Position numbers and translations under genes: made by a program
Assembly (NCBI RefSeq): GCF_014279775.1
Contig: NZ_CP047961.1
Location: 1,860,001 to 1,924,000, forward strand
Length of the DNA stretch: 64,000 bases
Source: Synechococcus sp. PROS-9-1
GTDB taxonomy: Bacteria; Cyanobacteriota; Cyanobacteriia; PCC-6307; Cyanobiaceae
Direction: 5' to 3'
The notes under the pieces: generated by a model
The model's database searches: none
What the model saw: the letters and a program-made list of their open reading frames with translations, nothing else
Told to the model about the DNA's origin: nothing
In this document: piece after piece, positions 35,088 to 42,138 of the stretch
How the letters are laid out: every line of letters starts with the position of its first letter
How positions within the stretch are numbered: position 1 is the stretch's first letter

Positions 35088-38000
35088 ATGTCTTCTCAGT
35101 ACGAAATCAATTGGGATAAAACAATTGGAACTCCGGTCAATGACCACAATCAAGGTATTGTTGTCGATGAGCAAGGAAATATCAATATTGCGACCTCTTC
35201 AGCTTTAGGGAAAATACTCAGTTTCTACCAGTACAATGAGCATGGCCAGGAACTAAATAGCTTAGAGAATGTACTGCCTCAAGAATCACAAAATGGCTAT
35301 TACACCGCTGCGCTTGGAGAACTAGCGAAAGGCATAAATGGTGAACTTATTTATACTGGCACCGTGGTCCCAGATACCAGAGGCGTTCAATATGGAAGTA
35401 CGAATCAAAGTCTCGTAAAAATTACAAGTGATTTCACCGTTGGGAACAATAGAGAGTACATAAGCACCGGCAATAAATACGGTGGCAGCACAGCAGTTGA
35501 TCAATCAGGAGACATCTACATTGCAGGACTTCAAACAACATATCCTGCTAACTATACCGAAGGTCTTCTAACTAAACTTGATGGCACAACAAACTCGATT
35601 GATTGGAGCAATGTTTTAGCCCCTCCAACGTCTCATTATTATACAGACTCATCACTTACTGATGTCGAGGTAGACTCATCTGGAAACATCTATGCAACAG
35701 CATATAGTCATAATCCTAGTGACAACCACTTGTATAAGGTGAATGATAGTGGAGTGGTGCTCTGGGAGAAGAATCTAGGTGGTGGTAGAGGTAGTGATGG
35801 ATACTCTTCAAGTGTCACACTAGATTCCAACGACAATGCCTATGCGCTAAATAATGATGGAGTTCTTCAGCAATTTGCACCGGATGGTACTCCCGGGTGG
35901 TCGACGGATTTAACACCTGGAAATGATCAGCTTGGTTTTTCAGACCTTCTAATGAAAGACGGTAACATTTATGGAATAGGTCGACAAAGCGATGTCACAA
36001 TAGACTCTTCTCCGGGTGAACCAATTGGCATCATTGAGGTATCCTCTGAGGGTAATATCAACTCTTTCGATCTTATTAACGGTCTGCCAGTAGAAAATTG
36101 GCATTTTGACCGATTTAGCTTCACAGAAGGATCCGGAGAAAATGAGTTCTACGTTACTGGAAATACATATGCTGAGAATGGATGGGATGCATATGTTGCT
36201 GGAATATCTAAAAATCAATCCTTTAGTGATGAACGTAACTTCTTAGACATAGAAGGAACTTATTCCGGAACTCTTGACGGGGTAGCTTTCTCGGATGTAA
36301 AAGAAATAGATTTAGGCGGTGGAACCGACGATGTGATATTTCATAATGAGGGTGGATATATGGATAGAATTGATGGAGGAGACGGAGACAACGATGGTGT
36401 GATTTTCAAAGGAGATGTTGATTCTGATTTTCATATAAGCAGTAATAGGCTGTCAAGTGATACTTATGGAGTTCTGGAAAATTTCGAGGCCGTAATCTTT
36501 GGAGAAGGACGTGATTCTGTTCAAATTAACGATATCAATGGCAATCAATACGTAATTGAGGCTGGAGGACTGCCTTATGTAGCTGAAGAGGCTCCGCCAC
36601 AAGACGACACAATCTCCTCTATTGATCTCGACTTACTCACAATTAGTGGGATCAATCATGGCATTTTTGAGTATAGGCATCCTGGGATAGTAGATGATGG
36701 CTCTAGAGTTGAATTTAAAGGCTTTGAAAATGTTCAATTAGGCGATAGAGATGACCTTATTGTTATCGAACCTGGTGGTCGCTTGACCGGTTTTCTTGAT
36801 GCAGGAGCTGGACATAACACCTTGCAGGTTCCGTCTGGAACAGAAGTTGATTTCGGAAATATTGGCGGTATTGGAGAAGTCATTGTTACTCCCCCCGGTG
36901 GTGGTGGTGGTGGTGGTGGTGGTCAACCACCCAGTAATAAAATTGTAGGAAGTTCAAGTGTCAATCAAGTTCATCTCACGGGCGGTAATTCTGGTGTTAT
37001 TGATGGAACTACCTTTTCTGATATCCAGGATATTGATCTTAAGGCAGGCAATGATACGGCTACGGTTGACAACAATGGTTATCTTGATGGCGTATTAGAT
37101 GGTGGGTCAGGTATTGACAAACTTGTATTTAATACAAATGATTCAGCTGGTCATATCAGAGTGGAGGAAGGCGGGGTTATAAACTCTCTTAGCGATAGCA
37201 TTGCTAATCCAGAACCAATTTATCAAAACTTTGAAGTGATTGAACTTCTTGGTGGTGATGATGTTGTTGACGTTTTAGCTTATTCGGAGGATGCAGATAT
37301 CAATAATCTAAGCTCCTACGAGATCGATGGTGGTGATGGATTTGATGACATTCATATTGATTTAAGCGATGTGCTATTCGCTCAGCTTGATCAAGGCGAA
37401 ATTAATCAATTGCGTACTTTTATTGATGATCCAAATGGTAAGATATTAGATATTGACTTTGGCAGTGGAGATCTCAAGGCGGAAAACTTTGAACGAGCCT
37501 TCATCAATCAATCGTTCAATGAAGCACCAGTTGCAGAGGATGATCTTCTTTCTTTAGAAGCCGGTTCGATGAAACTGGCTGAGGTCCTTAGCAATGATTC
37601 AGATCCAGATGGAGATGATCTCACAATCACTTCCTTCTCGGATAACAGTGGTGTTAACGGATTCGCATCACTTGTCGGTGACGACATTCAGATTGATGCA
37701 AGCTTTTACGCTGACATGCTTCCTGGCAGCGACGATCTAACCGAGTTGGTTGATTACACCATCAGTGATGGTGAATTAACTGATGCTGCACAAATTACAG
37801 TCACGATCACCGCACCAGATGCTGATGGCACTGTGATCAGCACATCACTTGCTGACTTTGACTCCATCAGTTCTGATCTCCACGGCTCAATCATTGGTAT
37901 CAACGCTGCTGCTGTTGATGTGGATGGTTCAGCCACGGTTCAAACCCCTGTTGTTCTGAACAGCGATAGCTCAGCATCCGTTGTTTCTGGTGATGCCAAA

Positions 38001-38984
38001 GCTGTTGCTGATACAACCTCGATTGAAGGCATCACGGATTCCAGCTTTGAGATCGCATCCGATCTGGATATGGCTGCAAGTGTTCAGTCCACTCTGGATT
38101 CCTCAGCAACAAGTACAAATGGCATTGCTGTATCGAGCAGCTTGATTGGAGCACAGCAAGGCATCGAACTCACTGATGTTGGTTCAGTTGATGCGGTTGA
38201 TGTTGGTGGTATCGCCAACATTTCAGTGGGTTCAAGCATGAGTGCTGCATCTGTTGCTGAAACCGTTGGTAATGGAAGCGGTAACTCTGGTTCGCTTGGT
38301 GTTGACGGGTCTTGGTCTAACGCTATCGCTGATGATCATCTCGGCCTTGGATCAGGTGATCTTGGTGGCATCCTCGGAATTGATGTCGCCTCTGATGCGA
38401 GCATCTCTTCCTCGCTTGCATCATCACTTTCAGCCGATGCAACAGCTGATGCTGGTGTTGCTGTTTCTAATGTTGCTCTAAATGCCAGCACTTCCATGGA
38501 AGACCTGGCGGTTGAAGTTGGCGGCCTTGGTCTGGTTAGTTCGATCAACCAATCAGAGCTTGATTCCACTGCCAGCAGCACCACGGATGATGCCAGTGCC
38601 ATTGGCCTTAACGAGCTGGCCAGCGGCATCCTCAATTCAGACTTCAACTTCTCTGATGTGGATTCAGTGATGTCAGCTCAGACCGTCTCTGAGATGGATG
38701 TTGATGCATCTACCACCACGGGTGATGCATGGTCGAGCTTGGATTCAGCTTCTGTTGGTTTTGAAGGAGCCACCACCAGCATTACCGGTGCTGCAGAGAT
38801 CACAGCGATTGCATCAGATCAAGGCTTTGCTGAATCTGCGACTGTTGCCGGACAAGCCACAGCAATCGCTGATCAATCTGCCATCGGCATGGATGGTTAT
38901 TCCATCAACAACAGCTCCGATCTGCAACTCACTGCACTAGCTGAGGTTGATTCGACTGCTGATAGTTCAGCAACGATGGTTTAA
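35088..38984 (+). CDS. Large adhesin: beta-propeller N-terminus, cadherin-like domain, repeat-family C-terminus
   Basis: 1298 aa. Residues 1-390 contain repeated blades (VVDEQGNINIATSS, AVDQSGDIYIAGLQ, EVDSSGNIYATAYS, TLDSNDNAYALNND) like SBBP/NHL propellers. Residues about 385-800 hold Asp/Gly-rich modules (DLGGGTDDVIF, GGDGDNDGV) that may bind calcium, with a polyglycine linker near 605. Residues about 805-915 are a cadherin-like/VCBS domain (APVAEDDLLSLEAGSMKLAE, VLSNDSDPDGDDLTITSFSD, DYTISDGELTD). The last 380 residues are the same SD/VGG repeat family as the giant minus-strand proteins and end with the shared C-terminal element (TVAGQATAIADQSAIGMDGY ... DSTADSSATMV). There is no N-terminal signal peptide. 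It is a likely type I secretion substrate and links the repeat family to known adhesin architecture. Confidence 0.9.
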   Translation: MSSQYEINWDKTIGTPVNDHNQGIVVDEQGNINIATSSALGKILSFYQYNEHGQELNSLENVLPQESQNGYYTAALGELAKGINGELIYTGTVVPDTRGVQYGSTNQSLVKITSDFTVGNNREYISTGNKYGGSTAVDQSGDIYIAGLQTTYPANYTEGLLTKLDGTTNSIDWSNVLAPPTSHYYTDSSLTDVEVDSSGNIYATAYSHNPSDNHLYKVNDSGVVLWEKNLGGGRGSDGYSSSVTLDSNDNAYALNNDGVLQQFAPDGTPGWSTDLTPGNDQLGFSDLLMKDGNIYGIGRQSDVTIDSSPGEPIGIIEVSSEGNINSFDLINGLPVENWHFDRFSFTEGSGENEFYVTGNTYAENGWDAYVAGISKNQSFSDERNFLDIEGTYSGTLDGVAFSDVKEIDLGGGTDDVIFHNEGGYMDRIDGGDGDNDGVIFKGDVDSDFHISSNRLSSDTYGVLENFEAVIFGEGRDSVQINDINGNQYVIEAGGLPYVAEEAPPQDDTISSIDLDLLTISGINHGIFEYRHPGIVDDGSRVEFKGFENVQLGDRDDLIVIEPGGRLTGFLDAGAGHNTLQVPSGTEVDFGNIGGIGEVIVTPPGGGGGGGGGQPPSNKIVGSSSVNQVHLTGGNSGVIDGTTFSDIQDIDLKAGNDTATVDNNGYLDGVLDGGSGIDKLVFNTNDSAGHIRVEEGGVINSLSDSIANPEPIYQNFEVIELLGGDDVVDVLAYSEDADINNLSSYEIDGGDGFDDIHIDLSDVLFAQLDQGEINQLRTFIDDPNGKILDIDFGSGDLKAENFERAFINQSFNEAPVAEDDLLSLEAGSMKLAEVLSNDSDPDGDDLTITSFSDNSGVNGFASLVGDDIQIDASFYADMLPGSDDLTELVDYTISDGELTDAAQITVTITAPDADGTVISTSLADFDSISSDLHGSIIGINAAAVDVDGSATVQTPVVLNSDSSASVVSGDAKAVADTTSIEGITDSSFEIASDLDMAASVQSTLDSSATSTNGIAVSSSLIGAQQGIELTDVGSVDAVDVGGIANISVGSSMSAASVAETVGNGSGNSGSLGVDGSWSNAIADDHLGLGSGDLGGILGIDVASDASISSSLASSLSADATADAGVAVSNVALNASTSMEDLAVEVGGLGLVSSINQSELDSTASSTTDDASAIGLNELASGILNSDFNFSDVDSVMSAQTVSEMDVDASTTTGDAWSSLDSASVGFEGATTSITGAAEITAIASDQGFAESATVAGQATAIADQSAIGMDGYSINNSSDLQLTALAEVDSTADSSATMV
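36897..36923 (+). repeat. (GGT)9 microsatellite coding for polyglycine
   Basis: Nine GGT triplets encode a glycine linker in the adhesin. Length change keeps the frame. Confidence 0.95.
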
Positions 38985-39011
38985 CAAGGTGTTTGCCATC
39001 GGCAAACTGCA

Positions 39012-39104
39012 CTAACAAAGGCGCAAAGAACTGCTTTCCCGAGGGTTAGTAGCCACGTAATGACCTGTGGTCTCTCGATGAATGTACGAGGGTGATTGAA
39101 GAGA
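39012..39104 (-). pseudogene. C-terminal remnant of a tyrosine recombinase
   Basis: The minus strand reads LQSPSYIHRETTGHYVATNP, RESSSLRLC, stop at 39012-39014. The intact integrase at 46111-47196 ends LGHSSSGTTGHYVAAEPGDS, SSLRLG. The match includes the catalytic Tyr of GHYV. The rest of the gene is missing: the frame continues only to about 39104, just before the palindrome at 39110. This is the scar of an earlier, related integrase. Confidence 0.8.
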
Positions 39105-39109
39105 CAATT

Positions 39110-39131
39110 TGACGCAATCTCGATTACGTCA
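39110..39131. repeat. Interrupted palindrome TGACGCAAT/ATTACGTCA
   Basis: TGACGCAAT (39110-39118) and ATTACGTCA (39123-39131) are inverted around CTCG, with one mismatch. Related sites occur at 30913-30934 and 33383-33404, and ATTRCGTCA half-sites at 32730-32738 and 34410-34418, each at a gene or module boundary. Confidence 0.7.
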
Positions 39132-39494
39132 CTGCCGAGCACGATGGACACGGTGCCCGCTGTTTGAGTTGATCCCCAAGCCCGTCATCCAGTCAAGCTG
39201 CTTGATGCATGCAACAACTGCTCCAGGATTCTTCTGTTGTTTTGCCTGACCAGCAGCAGCCATCAGCGTCTGAATTGACCATGCCAATAGCTCTTGCCTA
39301 TCGATACCGGTCTCATCAACGTCGGCCTTGATTTGAGTCCAGGCACGTTTTAGCAGTTCATAACCACGAGCCCTGCTAATCCCCCACTCCTTTCTGGCAA
39401 AAGCAAGACAGGAAGTATTTGGCTCGCCCTCCAAGATCATGACTTGAAGTTGATCAACTCGTTCAGCAGTCTCTAATGCAGTAGCTCGTGCCAT
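39129..39494 (-). CDS. Terminase-small-subunit-like HTH protein (121 aa)
   Basis: Starts MARATALETAERVDQLQVMI. Residues about 5-55 (LETAERVDQLQVMILEGEPN, EWGISRARGYELLKRAW) form a helix-turn-helix as in phage terminase small subunits; the rest is helical (LLAWSIQTLMAAAGQAKQQK) and ends GLGINSNSGHRVHRARQ. Two degraded relatives are at 30913-31038 and 34450-34617, so this family has been inserted at least three times. In satellites such proteins recognise element or helper-phage packaging sites. Its stop codon lies in the palindrome 39110-39131. A short frame MTQRDLITYLLNTEADWLWH (about 24 codons) just upstream overlaps its start by 4 bp and may be translated with it. Confidence 0.6.
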   Translation of the reverse strand: MARATALETAERVDQLQVMILEGEPNTSCLAFARKEWGISRARGYELLKRAWTQIKADVDETGIDRQELLAWSIQTLMAAAGQAKQQKNPGAVVACIKQLDWMTGLGINSNSGHRVHRARQ

Positions 39495-40209
39495 AGCCAG
39501 TCAGCCTCGGTGTTGAGCAAGTAAGTGATGAGATCTCGCTGGGTCATTGCCACGACTCCAGCGAATAACGGCACCAGACTCGACAGCATTTCTGGATGTC
39601 GGCGATGCGTTGATGCAAGGCAAGTTGTCACAATCAGTAGATCGGCGGAGATCATTCATCAAGAGACTAGAGGATTAGGCACGCCATCATCCAAACAATG
39701 ACGACCCCTCTGAAACTCATCCTGAAGCTGTCTAATCACCAAATCACTAAACAACTAAAGGTGACATCTGCGACTCATTTAGCCACACAGATGAGCTTTC
39801 TCATTCTATCCGTATAGCTAGACTGAATAAGACAGGAAAAACTCTCTGGGGGTTTACAGCCTGGCAGAGAGCACTGCATATATCCCCTCTTTACGCTAAA
39901 TTACTAGCGCGGGATGCCCTGCGATCTCAATAGAAAAGGGGGGTAGGTGACAAACCGTTCCCCTTTTTTGATACCCGATTGTTACAGCCGTAGTTCAGCT
40001 ACTCCCCTAGATAAATAACTGAAAGCAACTATCAACAACTTTTGACGAGATTCCTCTCACGTCACGATCACGTTCGGTGGACTCGAAACCCAGCGAATGA
40101 GTTGATCACTAGCCAGCCTCAAGTGCACGACCCACTTACTTCTGCCGCTGGGGATAGTGACGGACCGCCGTGTTGTGGGCTAAAGAGTGGTTGAAGCAAT
40201 TGACAACTG
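39495..40209. other. Gene-poor gap with an orphan terminator
   Basis: No gene beyond the possible 24-codon frame at the left. A hairpin AAAAGGGG (39934-39941) / CCCCTTTT (39961-39968) with an 18-nt loop and T6 end has the form of a plus-strand terminator, but no plus-strand gene precedes it. A small RNA between about 39800 and 39970, with a possible -10 near 39810 (GTATAGCT), would explain it. The remaining 240 bp hold the promoter region for 40210. Confidence 0.4.
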
Positions 40210-40401
40210 ATGCGATTTACAGTCCTTTTGGCAGCGATCATTCTGATTGCACCAGGTGCCCTCGCTCAGACTTGCAAAACCTTCAGCTCCTGTGAAGAAG
40301 CTGTTAGGTCTTATAAATCTGGCAACTCAAGGCTTGATCGCGACAAGGATGGAGTTCCCTGCGAAAGCCTCTGTGGCAAAAACGGGGAAAGGATGCAATG
40401 A
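40210..40401 (+). CDS. Small secreted Excalibur-domain protein
   Basis: 63 aa. Signal peptide MRFTVLLAAIILIAPGALAQ, then an Excalibur calcium-binding domain (CKTFSSCEEAVRSYKSGNSR, LDRDKDGVPCESLC) with the DxDxDGxxCE pattern. It overlaps the nuclease gene by 4 bp (ATGA), and the nuclease carries the same domain at its end, so the two are functionally linked. Confidence 0.85.
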   Translation: MRFTVLLAAIILIAPGALAQTCKTFSSCEEAVRSYKSGNSRLDRDKDGVPCESLCGKNGERMQ

Positions 40402-41012
40402 AAGCTGCATCTGCATTCCTTCTCACGTTCTGCTTCGCAACAAGCGCGAACTCAGCAACCATAGTTTCTGTAGGAGACGGAGATACGGTTCGCGTCTCTG
40501 AAGGCAGCAGACGAATCACAATCCGGCTCGCTTGCATCGATTCACCGGAGACATCCCAACGACCTTGGGGTGCACGGTCAAAGACATTGCTGAAACAACT
40601 AACGCCCGTGGGATCTGAGGTGACTTTGCAGGTCCAGACAACAGACCGATTTGGCAGAACCGTGGCAGAGCTGCTCAACAGCCAAGGCAATGTGAACCAG
40701 CAAATGGTCGGCGCTGGACAGGCATTCGCTTACAGGAAGTATCTCCGCGAATGTGATGCTCAGAAGTATCTGCAGCTTGAGGAGGAGGCCAAGCGTCAGG
40801 GCATTGGCGTTTGGTCCGTCGGCCCAGCCGGCATCACGCGACCTTGGGACTACCGAAGGGAGAGAAGGAGTAGTTCAACAAGCACTAACAAGCCACGCAA
40901 GTACCGCTGTAAAGAGATTGGCTCTTGGAGTCGCGCTCAGCAGCTTTTATCCCAAGGCCACAGTTACCTCGATGGTGATGGTGATGGAGAAGCCTGCGAG
41001 TCTCTCAAATAA
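40398..41012 (+). CDS. Secreted thermonuclease (SNase) with C-terminal Excalibur domain
   Basis: 204 aa. Signal peptide MKAASAFLLTFCFATSANSA. The SNase domain (about 20-150) keeps the key residues: Asp pair in VGDGDTVRV, Arg and Glu in IRLACIDSPE, and the second Arg in TDRFGRTVAELL. A Ser/Thr/Arg linker leads to an Excalibur domain (YRCKEIGSWSRAQQLLSQGH, YLDGDGDGEACESLK). It should degrade extracellular DNA or RNA in a calcium-dependent way, for nutrient gain or defence against foreign DNA. Coupled to the small Excalibur gene upstream. Confidence 0.92.
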   Translation: MKAASAFLLTFCFATSANSATIVSVGDGDTVRVSEGSRRITIRLACIDSPETSQRPWGARSKTLLKQLTPVGSEVTLQVQTTDRFGRTVAELLNSQGNVNQQMVGAGQAFAYRKYLRECDAQKYLQLEEEAKRQGIGVWSVGPAGITRPWDYRRERRSSSTSTNKPRKYRCKEIGSWSRAQQLLSQGHSYLDGDGDGEACESLK

Positions 41013-41127
41013 TTACCTGATTAATAGGCTACTGCCTAAGCATTTCTTAGCGATGATTCGTCTCAACGACGCATGCCATAACCTCGGCAGCTTTTGTACC
41101 CAGTGGCAGTGATATTCAGAAAAAGAT

Positions 41128-42138
41128 TTACTCAGATTGTTTAATTTCTTCTGCGAGAAAACCACGAACAAAATCAACCGTAAATTCAATCACTCTCTGC
41201 CTATAAGCAGAACGCAAACAAGGACGAACCTTTGATTCAATCAGATCTGCTTCTGGTCGAGCATCCCTATGGTAAAAGTCCTGCAGCACCCCCAAGCAAG
41301 ATTGCAAAGCAGGTAAATAATCCGGATATTCAATCATCTCCTCTCTGAGGCAATCAGCCATGTACCACTCTTGCTCCAATGGTCGAATTGAAATATCTAA
41401 ATCCATACGTCTTCGCAATCGAACACCCAAATCCCATGCTTCCCTAACAGAAGCAGTGCTAACTCTTTCAAAGCCCTCAGTGTTCTGCAAAAGCCTTCTT
41501 ACAGCTGATGATGTGGGCGAACGAGTTATTGACCTATCAGGTGATCTAGGGAATTTCGACAGTGGCAGCTGTGGTACAGCAGGGGGTGGGGGCAAAGTCA
41601 ATGCGTCAAGATCGTACTCATCACCATTGGCAATCGCGACAAGAAATGAATCAATAAAAACCAGAAAATCCTTTTTTGAAGCATGGCTGCGGCGGTCTTC
41701 ATATACCAAAAGCTCTGTAAAATGCTTGATTGCATCAGAGAAAGCCAAGCCCGACATTCGCGCTTCTGGAATCTCCGCTGAGAGCAAAACATTCAATGCA
41801 CTTAAAGCAGCACCAAGAAGCTGCCGCGAGCTTTTATACTCAACAATAAGCAATTTCAGCGCGTCAGCACTTGGGGAAACCTTGCCAATTGGACAAGCCT
41901 CTGGCAGAGTTTTCAAACCAAGCGCAATATCTACAACTATTTCAGAAAGATGAGTATCAGCAATATCTCCAGTAAACCTCAAATATGCAATTGCAATACC
42001 CACAAGAGACCCTTCTAAACTAATCGCGACAACTTGATCGTCATCTGAATGCAATCTAATCAAGCGCCGAAGATGAGAAGAGGCATCAGCAATATTTTCC
42101 TGAAAACGATCAAGGTAATTTACCGATACTCTATTCAT
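41128..42138 (-). CDS. Hypothetical protein, last gene of a candidate defence operon
   Basis: 336 aa. Starts MNRVSVNYLDRFQENIADAS. It has no recognised domain. The N-terminal part is helical (SSHLRRLIRLHSDDD), the middle hydrophobic-helical (LLGAALSALNVLLSAEIPEA), with a Pro-rich linker near 200 (LPPPPAVPQLPLSKF) and a C-terminal helical region with acidic and aromatic residues. There is no signal peptide. Its start overlaps the stop of the helicase gene by 4 bp (ATGA), so it is translated with it. A partner or effector for the helicase is likely from context only. Confidence 0.75.
   Translation of the reverse strand: MNRVSVNYLDRFQENIADASSHLRRLIRLHSDDDQVVAISLEGSLVGIAIAYLRFTGDIADTHLSEIVVDIALGLKTLPEACPIGKVSPSADALKLLIVEYKSSRQLLGAALSALNVLLSAEIPEARMSGLAFSDAIKHFTELLVYEDRRSHASKKDFLVFIDSFLVAIANGDEYDLDALTLPPPPAVPQLPLSKFPRSPDRSITRSPTSSAVRRLLQNTEGFERVSTASVREAWDLGVRLRRRMDLDISIRPLEQEWYMADCLREEMIEYPDYLPALQSCLGVLQDFYHRDARPEADLIESKVRPCLRSAYRQRVIEFTVDFVRGFLAEEIKQSE

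Noticed and set aside
36738-36926. Minus-strand polythreonine frame
   Set aside because: Complement of the (GGT)9 polyglycine repeat in the adhesin.
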